A DNA stretch of 64,000 nt from Arthrobacter sp. KBS0702 (GCF_005937985.2 NZ_CP042172.1:3100001-3164000), one strand, 5' to 3'. Counted from the first letter of the stretch, positions 51,554 through 61,723 are shown. The notes: generated by a model not told the origin, from the letters alone. A program made the numbers and translations.

Positions 51554-51715
51554 AGTCTGTCTCCAAGTCGTTGTTCGAGTGCATCAAATCCCACATTGTG
51601 AGGCCGTGACCCATCCTGCGGGAAATGTTAGTCTGATGTCAATACCCTCAAAGGACCCTCCGCCACGGCGCCCGTCGCATGGCGGGGTCCGCCCCGAACA
51701 AAGGAAAACCGCGCG

Positions 51716-52534
51716 TTGGCAAGAGAACAGGGCACCGGATCGACCCCGCTGCTCGTGCTGGGCAAGGTGACGGAAATCCTTAACTGCTTCTCGCTCGAGG
51801 AGCCGGACCCGACCCTGGCGCAGATCGCGCGCCAGACGGGCCTGCCCACCAGCACCTGCCAGCGGCTCGTGCAGAACATGGTCCGCGAGGGCTTCCTGGA
51901 CCGCGACGGCGACCGCTACCGAATCGGACTGCGCCTGGTCCAATGGGCCAGCCCTGGCACCTTCGGGCTGGACATCGTGCGCATCGTGCGTCCGATCCTG
52001 CAGCAGTTGCGTGACGACACCGGGGAAACGGCCTGCCTCTATATCCGGGACGGAGCCTTCCGCACCGTCGTCGCCGTCGCGGAGACCCGCCACGTGGTGA
52101 TGCGCCCGTTCCGCGTCGGGCAGGTGATGCCGATCCATGCCGGGGCGCCGGGCAAGATCTTCCTCGCTTTCGACCCCGGAGCGCGGGAGGCGCTTGCCGG
52201 CATGGAGCTGACGCGCTTCACACCGAACACCCCCGCCAGTTGGGACGTGCTGGACGAGCAAGTCGAGCAGGCGCGCAGTCAGGGTTTCTACGCGGCGTTC
52301 GGTGAGCGGAACAGCGACGTGGGCTCGATCAGCGCGCCGGTCTTTGACCACACCGGCGAGCTCGCCGGGGTCCTCGGACTGGGCTTCCCTACGCAGCGGG
52401 TGACGGTTGCCGACGTCGGACGCCTGGGTCCCGCAGTGTCGGAGGCGGCCAAGGCCGCCTCGGTCGCACTGGGGCACCACACCGCCGCGGCGCCGCCCAA
52501 GGCCGGCCGGTCGCGCGGGGCCGCCACACGCTGA
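51716..52534 (+). CDS. IclR-family transcriptional regulator
   Basis: A 272-residue IclR protein. The N-terminal winged helix (VLGKVTEILNCFSLEEPDPTLAQIARQTGLPTSTCQRLVQ in outline) is followed by the GAF-like effector domain with ETACLYIRD, MPIHAGAPGKIFLAF and APVFDHTGELAGVLGLG. It starts with TTG; AAGGAA lies ~10 nt upstream. It diverges from the maleate-isomerase operon across a 162-bp gap that contains the small palindrome CACATTGTG (51592-51600). It probably controls that operon. Confidence 0.9.
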   Translation: MAREQGTGSTPLLVLGKVTEILNCFSLEEPDPTLAQIARQTGLPTSTCQRLVQNMVREGFLDRDGDRYRIGLRLVQWASPGTFGLDIVRIVRPILQQLRDDTGETACLYIRDGAFRTVVAVAETRHVVMRPFRVGQVMPIHAGAPGKIFLAFDPGAREALAGMELTRFTPNTPASWDVLDEQVEQARSQGFYAAFGERNSDVGSISAPVFDHTGELAGVLGLGFPTQRVTVADVGRLGPAVSEAAKAASVALGHHTAAAPPKAGRSRGAATR

Positions 52535-52581
52535 CCCGCCGCAGCTTCCCCTTCCCCTGACGGGCGGCGCATGCTGGTGGC

Positions 52582-53553
52582 ATGCAGATCGCGTTCGTGG
52601 GCGACGTCATGCTCGGCCGGCTCGTGAACGAGCGGCTGAAGACCGCGGGCCCGGCCTATCCCTGGGGTGACACCCTGCCCGTCCTCCGGCGGGCGGATCT
52701 GAGGATCGCCAATCTGGAGTGCGTGGTGTCTGACGGCGGGGCACCCGAACCGGGTAAAGTCTTCACGTTCCGTACCGATGCCAAGAACGTGCACAGCCTC
52801 CTCGCCGCCCGGCTGGACGTGGTGTCGCTGGCCAACAATCACGTGCTCGATTACGGGCCGGACGCACTGCGGGAAATGCTGCCGGCGCTGGACCGGCACG
52901 GGATACTCCACGCGGGCGCGGGTACGGACCGGGACACGGCCCGCCGGCCGGCCGTGCTCAGGGTGGGAGCTGACGCCGTCGGGTTCGTGGCGTTCACGGA
53001 CAACCAGCCGGACTGGGAGGCGGAGGCCGGCTCGCCCGGCGTCCACTACGTCCCGGCGACCGCCACCGGGGAGCGCGTCGAGGAGCTCCTGGCGCTGGTC
53101 CGGCGGACCGCGTCACGGGTCCAGTTGCTCATCGTGTCTGCGCACTGGGGCGGCAACTGGGGATCCGCTGCCCCGGCCGAGCACCGGGCCCTGGCGCGGC
53201 GGCTGGTGGATGCTGGCGCAGACGTCGTGTTCGGGCATTCGCCGCACATCGTCCGCGGCATCGAGGTGTACCGGGGGCGGCCCGTCATCTACGGTGCGGG
53301 GGACTTCGTCGATGACTACGCCGTGGATCCGGAGGAACGCAACGACCGGTCCTTCATCTTCGTCCTGGAGACCGACGGCGGGACGCCGCAGCGGCTCCGG
53401 ATGTTCCCCACAGTCATCGCAGACTTCCAGGCCAGGCTGGCGGGGCGCAGTGCCCGGGATATCGCCGCCCGGATGCAGCGGCTGTGTGCGGAACTGGGCA
53501 CCGCCGGCGGGTGGGATGGCGCCGGCGGCTACCTCGAGATTCCGCTGGCGTAA
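52582..53553 (+). CDS. CapA-family protein (poly-gamma-glutamate synthesis-type metallophosphatase fold)
   Basis: A 323-residue CapA/PgsA-like protein with the five calcineurin-like motifs: FVGDVMLGR, NLECVVSDGG, SLANNHVLDYG, VSAHWGGNWG and GHSPHIVRG. There is no signal peptide or membrane anchor, unlike the capsule proteins, so it is probably a cytoplasmic paralogue rather than part of a capsule locus; no pgsBC neighbours exist. The activity is unknown. Confidence 0.87.
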   Translation: MQIAFVGDVMLGRLVNERLKTAGPAYPWGDTLPVLRRADLRIANLECVVSDGGAPEPGKVFTFRTDAKNVHSLLAARLDVVSLANNHVLDYGPDALREMLPALDRHGILHAGAGTDRDTARRPAVLRVGADAVGFVAFTDNQPDWEAEAGSPGVHYVPATATGERVEELLALVRRTASRVQLLIVSAHWGGNWGSAAPAEHRALARRLVDAGADVVFGHSPHIVRGIEVYRGRPVIYGAGDFVDDYAVDPEERNDRSFIFVLETDGGTPQRLRMFPTVIADFQARLAGRSARDIAARMQRLCAELGTAGGWDGAGGYLEIPLA

Positions 53554-53672
53554 CCCCTGCCCGGTCCGGATTCTCGCCGCAGCTTCCGTTTGCCCCCTGA
53601 TTTTTCCGCGCCGCAGGCCTACCATGATGGTCGGGGGGCACTCGAAAGCGTCAACGCTTATTGGAGGCCACG

Positions 53673-55133
53673 ATGTTCACCACTGTCCGCAAATTCTTCC
53701 CGCGCCCGCAGAAAACACTCGTGGCTGCAGGCTGGCGGCGCCCCCGGCCCGGTGCCTCCTCTCCCCCGCCGGACAGCACACGGCCGTTGCGCTTCCTGGC
53801 CGCGTCGGCCGCCCTCGTGCTGGCCACGGGCGGCGGGCTGGCCGCCGCCGCCCCGGCGGCCGCCGCCGGGCCGGCACAGAGCTACATTGTCGTGCTGAAG
53901 GACACCGCCGGCGACCCGGGGGCTGTGGCCGCTGCGCACCAGGGCAAGTTCGGCGTCACGGCGTCGAAGGTCTACCGGGACGCGGTGAACGGCTACGCCG
54001 GCACCATGACGGCGGCCCAGGCCAGCAGCCTGGCGGCCGACCCTAGCGTCGACTTCGTCACGCTCGGCCGGCACTTCGACAAGCCGCTGGAGCCCAAAGC
54101 ACCCAATACCGAGGTGGCGCCGTTCTGGTGGCTGCGGATCGGGGGCAACCTGGAAGACGCCCGGGAAGGCGCAAACCGGCGGGCCAGCAAGGACGACGGC
54201 GGTTCCGGCGTCAACGTGGCGGTCATTGACAGCGGCATCGACGGCAGCCACCCGGACCTCAATGTGCGGGGCGGGGTGGACTGCACCTCAGGCGAACCGG
54301 TCAAAGTGACGCCCATTGACGTGATGGGCCACGGGACGGCAGTGGCAGGCGTCATCGGGGCCCGCAACAACGGCTCCGGCATCATCGGTACGGCGCCGGG
54401 AACCGCACTCTGGTCTGTCCGGGTGGTGTCCGACTTCGGTTCCATCACCGAGGCGAGCCTGATCTGCGCCATTGACTGGGTTACCTCGACCCGGCGGGAC
54501 AAGGACAAGACCAATGACATCGACGTCGCCAACATCAGCATCGCCGGGCCCGGTTCCAACACGCCCAACTGCGGCAAGGGAACGGACCCCATCCACTACG
54601 CGATCTGCCGCTCGGTCCGGGCCGGCGTGGCGTACGCGGTTGCGGCCGGAAACGCGGCGTCGGACGTCGCCGGAACGATTCCCGCGGCGTACCACGAGGT
54701 GGTGACGGCCACCGCCATGGCGGATTTCGACGGGCACCCCGGCGGGCTCGCGCCCAGTATCTGCGGCCGTGACGACTGGAGCGCCATCGGCCAACGGGAC
54801 GACCAGCCGGCGTTCTTCTCCAACTACGCAGTCAACATCAAGGACCAGCGGCACACCGTGGCGGCGCCGGGCGTGTGCATCCTGTCCACGGCCCCCGGCG
54901 GCTACAGCGTCAGCCACGGCACCAGCTTTGCGAGTCCCGCAGTGGCGGGCGCGATGGCCCAGTGCATCAAGCACAAGGCCTGCCGCGGTTCCGGCGCCGA
55001 CGTCAGCGAGCAGTTCCTCGATCTCGCCGAGTCCTACAACAAGCGGCACCACGACTTCGGCTTCGCCGGAGATCCGCTGCGGCCGGCGGGCGCGAAGTAC
55101 TACGGCTACCTGACCACGATCACCCAGTTCTAG
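53673..55133 (+). CDS. Secreted subtilisin-like serine protease (S8)
   Basis: A 486-residue subtilase. A long basic N-region (~40 residues) precedes the hydrophobic signal FLAASAALVLATGGGLAAAA with Ala-rich cleavage site near residue 65. An I9-type propeptide follows (~70-133, YIVVLKDTAGDPGAVAA). The catalytic triad is D186 (VIDSGIDG), H220 (MGHGTAVAG) and S418 (GTSFASPAVAG), with oxyanion N327. The mature part has eight cysteines (204, 265, 300, 312, 364, 402, 431, 437), suggesting disulfides in an exported enzyme. GGAGG lies 5 nt before ATG 53673. Confidence 0.94.
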   Translation: MFTTVRKFFPRPQKTLVAAGWRRPRPGASSPPPDSTRPLRFLAASAALVLATGGGLAAAAPAAAAGPAQSYIVVLKDTAGDPGAVAAAHQGKFGVTASKVYRDAVNGYAGTMTAAQASSLAADPSVDFVTLGRHFDKPLEPKAPNTEVAPFWWLRIGGNLEDAREGANRRASKDDGGSGVNVAVIDSGIDGSHPDLNVRGGVDCTSGEPVKVTPIDVMGHGTAVAGVIGARNNGSGIIGTAPGTALWSVRVVSDFGSITEASLICAIDWVTSTRRDKDKTNDIDVANISIAGPGSNTPNCGKGTDPIHYAICRSVRAGVAYAVAAGNAASDVAGTIPAAYHEVVTATAMADFDGHPGGLAPSICGRDDWSAIGQRDDQPAFFSNYAVNIKDQRHTVAAPGVCILSTAPGGYSVSHGTSFASPAVAGAMAQCIKHKACRGSGADVSEQFLDLAESYNKRHHDFGFAGDPLRPAGAKYYGYLTTITQF

Positions 55134-55235
55134 GTCCGCGGGGTCCAATCCCAAGAAAAGTTAAACGTGCACTTTCTAGGCTGGGTGTGACGGCAAGTCA
55201 CTGGAGCACAACCAGTTCGCGAAAGAAGGCGCACC

Positions 55236-56503
<1,268 letters not shown>

Positions 56504-56513
<10 letters not shown>

Positions 56514-57054
56514 GCGGACCCGATCTCCCGGTTGACGGCGGGCATAATCTCCGTGGCCAGCAACTCGATGGAACGCGCGGTCTCGGCAAAGGGCAGCCCG
56601 CCGCGTCCGATCTGGGCCAGGTAGCGGCTGTTTCCGAGGGTGGGATGGATTCAAGCAGCTTCTCAATGACCTGCTGGGGGCTTCCCACCAGGAGGCCGCC
56701 GCCGAGCTCGGTCCGTTCCGGCGTCGGCCGCGCTCTGGCGGTAGAGCTCCACGAGGCGGCGGAACCGGGCGGGCCCGGACAGCGGCGCTACGAAAAGCGG
56801 CAGGGTCTGCGTCAGCCGGCCCTGCCAGTCCACGACGGCGTGCTCCCGCAGCTCCAGCAGCATCTGCAGTTTCTCCTCGAAGAGGGCGTGGTAATCCTCC
56901 AGGCGGTGGCCGAACAGCGGGTAGGACTCCGCAAAGGCGCCCCGGCCCACGATGATTTCGGGCGCGGCCGTCGGAGATCAGGTCCAGCGTGGCGAACTAA
57001 CCCCAGACCCGTCTGGTCGGCCAGCTTCGCCAGCTCGATGATCTCCTTCAACAT
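56504..57054 (-). pseudogene. Decayed LLM-class flavin-dependent oxidoreductase
   Basis: Fragments of one luciferase-like monooxygenase lie in order but in different frames. They are MLKEIIELAKLADQTGLGL, then FATLDLISDGRA, then VGRGAFAESYPLFGHRLEDY through VGSPQQVIEKLLES, and finally LGNSRYLAQIGRGGLPFAE to the stop at 56504. The first ~25 N-terminal residues usual in the family are missing, and so is a large piece between the first two fragments (~70 residues). Frameshifts occur near 56970 and 56640. The gene is therefore dead. Its 5' end abuts the palindromic element at 57067-57126, and its stop overlaps the oxidase gene. Confidence 0.85.
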
Positions 57055-57066
57055 TCCGCGGCCCGC

Positions 57067-57126
57067 TTCGACGGTTCCGTGCGCGCTCGACGCCGGGAAA
57101 CATCGAGCGCGCAGGGAACCGTCGAA
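57067..57126. repeat. Dispersed palindromic element, copy 2
   Basis: Two 24-bp arms (57067-57090 and 57103-57126) form an inverted repeat with one mismatch around a 12-nt loop. The outer 16 bp (TTCGACGGTTCC-n-TGC) match the arms of copy 1 at 45207-45266. The inner part and loop are different. Confidence 0.88.
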
Positions 57127-57146
57127 ACGGCGCAGGAGAGCGCCCG

Positions 57147-57215
57147 TTAACATGCCCGAAACATGTCCGTGACGCCGTCTTCACACAATGCCAATTCCTG
57201 TAACTTCCCGGCAAC
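57147..57215 (+). promoter_or_regulatory. GlnR-type nitrogen boxes upstream of amt
   Basis: TTAAC-n6-GAAAC-n6-GTGAC-n6-TTCAC (57147-57184) follows the a1-b1-a2-b2 spacing of actinobacterial GlnR boxes (gTnAC-n6-GaAAC-n6-GtnAC-n6-GAAAC). A second partial box, GTAAC-n6-GCAAC, lies at 57200-57215. They sit ~105-170 bp before the amt start, as expected for GlnR activation under nitrogen limitation. Confidence 0.7.
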
Positions 57216-57319
57216 GTAGTTCCCGACTGCCTGAAACACGGCCCCGGGAGGATTGAACCCGGTTGGGGGCCGGAGGCGGAGTGTCCCGGTACGGCGATTT
57301 GTTGAGAAGGGACACGCAG

Positions 57320-58660
57320 GTGGAACTCACCGCGGGAAACATCTGGATCATGGTCTCGGCGGCCCTTGCGCTGCTCATGACCCCGGCCCTGGGCCTCTTC
57401 TACGGCGGCATGACCCGCGCCAAGGCCTCACTGAACATGATCATGATGAGCTTCGTCTCGGCCGGCATCGTCGGTGTGGTCTGGGTGCTTTGGGGCTACT
57501 CGATGACCAGCGGCAAGGGCGTCCTGGGCATTTTCGGGGACCCGTTCGCCAGCTTCGGGCTGAACGGGCTCATGGGCTCCCCGGACCTCCTCAAGGCCGG
57601 CTTCAGCGCAACCTTCGCGATCATCACCGTCGCCCTGATCAGCGGTGCCATCGCCGACCGTGCCAAGTTCACCGCCTGGGTGCTCTTCGTGCCGGTCTGG
57701 ATCACCCTCGTCTACTGCCCGCTGGCCTTTATGGTCTGGGGCGGCGGCCTGATGAGCGCCGGCGGGGCCGTGAGCTCCGTCTTCGGCCAGGTGATCGACT
57801 TCGCCGGCGGCACCGTGGTCGAAATCAGCTCGGGCACCGCAGCCCTGGTGCTGGTCATGATCCTGGGCAACCGCCACGGCTTCGGCAAGGACCCGGCCCA
57901 CCGGCCGCACAACATCCCGTTCGTCATGCTCGGCGCCGGCATCCTCTGGTTCGGCTGGTTCGGCTTCAACGCCGGTGCCGCGACGACGGTGGAGCAGGCC
58001 GGCCTAATATGGGTCAACACCCTCGCCGCCCCGGCCGCGGCCATGCTCAGCTGGCTGGTGGCCGAGAAGGTCCGCCACGGCCACCCCACCTCGCTCGGCG
58101 CTGCGTCCGGCGTCGTGGCCGGACTGGTTGCGATCACGCCCTCCTGCGCCAATGTCAGCCCGCTGGCCGCGATTGGCCTGGGCCTGGTGGCCGGCGCCGC
58201 CTGCTGCGTCTTCGTGGACCTGAAGTTCAAGTTCGGCTTCGATGACTCGCTCGACGTCGTCGGCGTGCACCTCGGCGGCGGGCTGATCGGAACGCTGGCG
58301 CTCGGCTTCATCGCCCTGCCGGCGGACGGCCAGGGTGGCGGGCTCTTCTACGGCGGGGGGCTGCACCAGCTGGTTGCCCAGACGGTAGCCGTGTTGATCA
58401 CCGTCACGCTTTCCGGGCTGGGCACGGCGGTCATCGGCCTTGCACTGCACCGGACCATCGGTTTCCGCGTCAGCCACGAGGCCGAGGTGGCCGGTGTGGA
58501 CCGCTCGGAGCACGCCGAGACCGCCTACGAATTCGATGGACTGGCGCACAGCCGCTTCAACCCGTTCGGCCACCCCGTCCAGGCGCACCACGCCGCCGCC
58601 GCGCAGCACAGCCCGCAGCACGGCCAGACGGAGCGTGCAAGGGAAGACAGCTTCGCGTAA
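57320..58660 (+). CDS. amt: Ammonium transporter (Amt family)
   Basis: A 446-residue Amt protein with eleven predicted helices. Characteristic segments are LMTPALGLFYGGMTRAKASLNM, PHNIPFVMLGAGILWFGWFGFNAG and FGFDDSLDVVGVHLGGGLIGTLALG, which contain pore and periplasmic-gate residues. The C-terminal ~60 residues are His/Gln-rich and cytoplasmic. GTG 57320 (VELTAGNIW) fits the family start, with AAGGGA 8 nt upstream. No glnK/glnD follow, unlike the usual amtB operon; control probably comes from the GlnR-type boxes upstream. Confidence 0.95.
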   Translation: MELTAGNIWIMVSAALALLMTPALGLFYGGMTRAKASLNMIMMSFVSAGIVGVVWVLWGYSMTSGKGVLGIFGDPFASFGLNGLMGSPDLLKAGFSATFAIITVALISGAIADRAKFTAWVLFVPVWITLVYCPLAFMVWGGGLMSAGGAVSSVFGQVIDFAGGTVVEISSGTAALVLVMILGNRHGFGKDPAHRPHNIPFVMLGAGILWFGWFGFNAGAATTVEQAGLIWVNTLAAPAAAMLSWLVAEKVRHGHPTSLGAASGVVAGLVAITPSCANVSPLAAIGLGLVAGAACCVFVDLKFKFGFDDSLDVVGVHLGGGLIGTLALGFIALPADGQGGGLFYGGGLHQLVAQTVAVLITVTLSGLGTAVIGLALHRTIGFRVSHEAEVAGVDRSEHAETAYEFDGLAHSRFNPFGHPVQAHHAAAAQHSPQHGQTERAREDSFA

Positions 58661-58724
58661 CGTTGCGGGGCCGCCCGTAAGCCCGTCGGCATCCGCCGAA
58701 CGACCAGCCTGACAGAATGACCTA

Positions 58725-60602
58725 ATGGAACTCGCCCTCGGACTCCTGGTGCTCGTGGCCGTTGTCTGTGCCGGCAGCGCCCTCGGCCGGAAGCTCAACG
58801 TCTCCGTTCCGCTGCTGCTGGTGCTGGCCGGTGTCGCGGGGTCCTTCCTCCCCTTTGTCCCGCATATTGAGCTGAACCCGGAACTGGTCCTCGTCGGGCT
58901 GCTGCCGCCACTGCTCTATGCCGCCGCGCTGCGGACCTCGCTCTTCGACTTCGGCTCCAACCGGCGTGCCATCGGGCTGCTCTCGGTGGGTTACGTCATC
59001 TTCGGAACCCTTGCCGTGGGCTTCGTGGTGTGGTGGCTGTTCCCGGAAATTCCGCTGGCCGCCGCGATCGCCCTCGGCGCCGTGGTGGCGCCGCCCGACG
59101 CCGTGGCCGCAACCGCCATCGCCCGGAAGGTGGGCATGCCCCGCCGGATCGTTACCATCCTGGAGGGCGAATCCCTGATCAACGACGCCACCGCGCTGGT
59201 CTGCCTCCGCGCCGCCATCGCGGCGATCGCCGGGACCGTGTCCGCGGCCGGGATCGCCGGCGGCTTCCTGCTCGCGGCAGGCGGCGGACTGGTGGTCGGA
59301 TTGGCGGCCGCCTACGTACTGACCGAGCTCCGCAAGCGGATCCGCAACGTCGCGATCAACACCACGACGTCGCTGATGGCCCCGTTCGTCGCCTACCTCC
59401 CGGCCGAGGCGATCCACGCTTCCGGCGTCCTCGCCGTCGTCGTCACCGGGCTGGTGATGGGAACCAAGGCGCCCTCCATGCCCAACGGCGCGGCCCGGCT
59501 GAGCCAGCGCAGCAACTGGAACACGGTGCAGTTCCTGCTGGAAAACTCCGTGTTCCTGCTGATCGGGCTGCAGGTCCGGACGATCATCGAGGGCATCCAG
59601 GATGACTCGCTGGGCGCCGGACGGATCTGGGCGGGCTGCGCGGTGATCCTGCTGGCGGTGTTGCTGCTCCGGCCGGTGTGGGTCTTCCCGGCGACGTACC
59701 TGCCCCGGCTGATCCCGTCCGTGCGGCGGAGGGACCCGGCGCCGCCGTGGCAGATCCCGGCGATCGTGTCCTGGGCCGGGATGCGCGGGGTGGTGACGCT
59801 GGCCGCGGTGCTGGTGTTGCCGGCGGACCTCGAACATCGTTCCGTGTTGATCCTGGCCGCGATGGTGGTGGTCGGCGGAACGTTGACGCTGCAGGGCTTC
59901 ACCTTGCCGGCGTTGGTGCGGCTGCTCCGCGTGCAGGGTCCGGACCAGCGCGAGGATGCCCTGAACCAGGCTTCGCTGATGCAGCTGGCCACCGCCGCCG
60001 GCGTGGAACGGCTGCAGGAACTGCGGACCGACAGCGATCCGCCGGAGGTGGTGGCGATGCTCAAGCGGCGGACCCAGGAGCGCGGGCTGGCGGCCTGGGA
60101 GCGGCTGGGTAGGCCGACGTCGGAGGCCGCGACCCCGAGCCAGCGCTACGCCGAATTGCGGCTGGCCATGCTGGAGGCGGAACGGGCCAAAGTGCTGGAG
60201 CTGCGCCGCGGCGGCGAGTACGCCCACGAGGTCCTCAGCGAGGTCCTGGACCGGCTCGACGTGGAGGAATCCATGCTCGACATCTCGTTGGAGGAACTGG
60301 ACACTGCCGGCGACGGCGGCGGCGGGGAAGGGATCGCAAGGCCCGGCGGTGTCTGCGGGCACCTCGAATCCGCCCCGGACCCGGAAGTGCCGCGCGACCC
60401 CTTCTGCGCGGACTGCCGCCGCGAAGGCACGACGCCGGTCCACCTCAGGATGTGCCTGGCGTGCGGGTCGGTGGGCTGCTGCGACTCCTCGCCCGGAACG
60501 CATGCCTCCCGGCACTTCGAGGCCACCGGCCACCCGGTCATGCGCAGCATCGAGCCGGGCGAAGACTGGCGCTGGTGCTATGAGGACGACCTGCTGGGAT
60601 GA
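58725..60602 (+). CDS. Na+/H+ antiporter (NhaP/CPA1) fused to a UBP-type zinc finger
   Basis: A 625-residue protein. Residues ~1-410 form a 12-helix CPA1 exchanger with GAVVAPPDAVAATAIA and LEGESLINDATALV, whose aspartates carry ions. A cytoplasmic helical region (~420-525) follows. Residues ~535-620 form a ZnF-UBP domain (CGHLESAP, FCADCRREG, CLACGSVGCCD, HASRHFEATGHPV) with the Cys/His spacing of ubiquitin-protease zinc fingers. This fusion is known in actinobacteria, but bacteria lack ubiquitin, so the finger's ligand is open. Confidence 0.9.
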   Translation: MELALGLLVLVAVVCAGSALGRKLNVSVPLLLVLAGVAGSFLPFVPHIELNPELVLVGLLPPLLYAAALRTSLFDFGSNRRAIGLLSVGYVIFGTLAVGFVVWWLFPEIPLAAAIALGAVVAPPDAVAATAIARKVGMPRRIVTILEGESLINDATALVCLRAAIAAIAGTVSAAGIAGGFLLAAGGGLVVGLAAAYVLTELRKRIRNVAINTTTSLMAPFVAYLPAEAIHASGVLAVVVTGLVMGTKAPSMPNGAARLSQRSNWNTVQFLLENSVFLLIGLQVRTIIEGIQDDSLGAGRIWAGCAVILLAVLLLRPVWVFPATYLPRLIPSVRRRDPAPPWQIPAIVSWAGMRGVVTLAAVLVLPADLEHRSVLILAAMVVVGGTLTLQGFTLPALVRLLRVQGPDQREDALNQASLMQLATAAGVERLQELRTDSDPPEVVAMLKRRTQERGLAAWERLGRPTSEAATPSQRYAELRLAMLEAERAKVLELRRGGEYAHEVLSEVLDRLDVEESMLDISLEELDTAGDGGGGEGIARPGGVCGHLESAPDPEVPRDPFCADCRREGTTPVHLRMCLACGSVGCCDSSPGTHASRHFEATGHPVMRSIEPGEDWRWCYEDDLLG

Positions 60603-60624
60603 TGCCAAGGCCGCCCGCCGCGCG

Positions 60625-60630
60625 TACTCT
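60625..60630 (+). promoter_or_regulatory. Leaderless -10 element (TACTCT) of the DUF6221 gene
   Basis: TACTCT is followed by 6 nt and the GTG at 60637, with no Shine-Dalgarno. It lies only ~22 bp after the antiporter stop. Confidence 0.45.
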
Positions 60631-60636
60631 CGGTTT

Positions 60637-60951
60637 GTGGACATTGTCGAGTTTCTGTCCGAGCGTATTTCCGAGGACGAGGCCGCGGCCCGGACCCTGC
60701 TCAGCGACCGGACCGTTTCCAAGTCCGGCGAATGGTACGAACAGCGCCTGCTGCTCGAATGCGAGGCGAAGCGGCGGCTGATCGGCGTCGTCGAGGCTGC
60801 ACGGCAGTCGGCGCTGGCCGCGATGGTCAGCGATGCCCTCCAGGAGCACTGGGCCCCGCGGTCCCTGGACTGGATGGAGCGCTCGCTCCAGGCCCTGGCG
60901 CTGCCGTACTTCGACCATCCGGACTTTGAGCAGGGCTGGCTGCGGCCCTGA
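60637..60951 (+). CDS. DUF6221 family protein
   Basis: A 104-residue protein. IVEFLSERISEDEAAARTL at the N-terminus and YFDHPDFEQGWLRP at the end match the actinobacterial DUF6221 group, whose members are common in Streptomyces and in actinophages. It has no known function. The start at GTG 60637 gives the family N-terminus in a leaderless context. Its occurrence here is isolated; no other phage gene is near. Confidence 0.8.
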   Translation: MDIVEFLSERISEDEAAARTLLSDRTVSKSGEWYEQRLLLECEAKRRLIGVVEAARQSALAAMVSDALQEHWAPRSLDWMERSLQALALPYFDHPDFEQGWLRP

Positions 60952-60965
60952 GGGCGGCAGTGCGC

Positions 60966-61012
60966 CGGCGTTGAATACACCTGCCTGAAATACCCCTGCG
61001 TGAAATATCCGC
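60966..61012 (+). repeat. Short degenerate tandem repeat (~15 bp x 3)
   Basis: Three consecutive ~15-bp units share a TGAAATAC core followed by CCTG (GTTGAATACACCTGC, CTGAAATACCCCTGC, GTGAAATATCCGCGG). They occupy most of the 85-bp gap before the F420-reductase-like gene. Confidence 0.6.
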
Positions 61013-61036
61013 GGCCGGGATGCCGTTGGGCCGGAT

Positions 61037-61687
61037 ATGACAACAATCGGAATCATCGGTGCAGGACACATTGGCAGCCAAATCGCGCGGAAGGCAGTGC
61101 AGCTCGGCTACGACGTTGTGATCAGCAACTCCCGGGGCCCGGAAACCCTGACGGCACTCGTCGCCGAACTGGGGCCCCATGCCCGCGCGGCCACAGCGGC
61201 GGAAGCCGCCGCGGCCGGGGATTTCGCCGTCGTGACCGTCCCGCTGAAGAACATCAAGGACATCCCGGCCGAGCCCTTGGCGGGCAAGATCGTGATCGAC
61301 ACGAACAACTACTACTGGGAGCGCGACGGTCGGTTCCCGGCGCTGGACAACGGCGAGGCCACCACGTCGGGGCTGCTGCAGGAGCACCTGCCCGGCGCCA
61401 AGGTCGCCAAGGGCTTCAACCACATCATGGCCACCCAGATCACCACCGACGGCACGCCCGCCGGCACGGAGAACCGCCGCGCGCTGGCAACCGCGAGCGA
61501 CTTTCCGGAGGCCGCCGAGCTCGTGACCCGGCTCTACGATGAGTTCGGCTTCGACGCCGTCAACATCGGCCCGCTGTCCGAAAGCTGGCGCGTGGAACGG
61601 GACCGCCCGGCCTACGTGGCCCGCCAGAACGCCGCCGAACTGCGGGACAACCTGGCGAAAGCGCCCCGCACCGTCTCCGCGCACTAG
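61037..61687 (+). CDS. NADPH-dependent F420 reductase-like oxidoreductase
   Basis: A 216-residue NAD(P)-binding protein resembling NADPH:F420 oxidoreductase (Npd) and F420-ketopantoate-type reductases. IGIIGAGHIGSQIARKAV is the Rossmann motif, followed by VVISNSRGPETL, VVTVPLKNIKDIPA, VIDTNNYYWERDG and KGFNHIMATQI. Nothing else for F420 metabolism is in the window, so the cofactor is inferred. It converges on the membrane protein gene with a terminator between. Confidence 0.82.
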   Translation: MTTIGIIGAGHIGSQIARKAVQLGYDVVISNSRGPETLTALVAELGPHARAATAAEAAAAGDFAVVTVPLKNIKDIPAEPLAGKIVIDTNNYYWERDGRFPALDNGEATTSGLLQEHLPGAKVAKGFNHIMATQITTDGTPAGTENRRALATASDFPEAAELVTRLYDEFGFDAVNIGPLSESWRVERDRPAYVARQNAAELRDNLAKAPRTVSAH

Positions 61688-61699
61688 GGACCGCAACGG

Positions 61700-61723
61700 C
61701 GACGGCGGGACCTCCCGCCGTCG
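61700..61723. terminator. Bidirectional terminator
   Basis: CGACGGCGGG pairs perfectly with CCCGCCGTCG around the tetraloop ACCT. It directly abuts the stop codon of the converging membrane protein gene and lies 12 bp beyond the F420-reductase-like gene. Confidence 0.82.

Noticed and set aside
52582..53553. CapA gene as part of a poly-gamma-glutamate capsule locus
   Set aside because: No pgsB, pgsC or export genes are adjacent and the protein lacks a membrane anchor.
60637..60951. DUF6221 gene as evidence of a prophage
   Set aside because: No integrase, structural, lysis or replication gene lies nearby, and the family is also chromosomal in actinobacteria.
58722..61046. A 774-codon minus-strand frame opposite the antiporter gene
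   Set aside because: Shadow of the antiporter gene, rich in Gln/His/Arg, with no recognisable domain.
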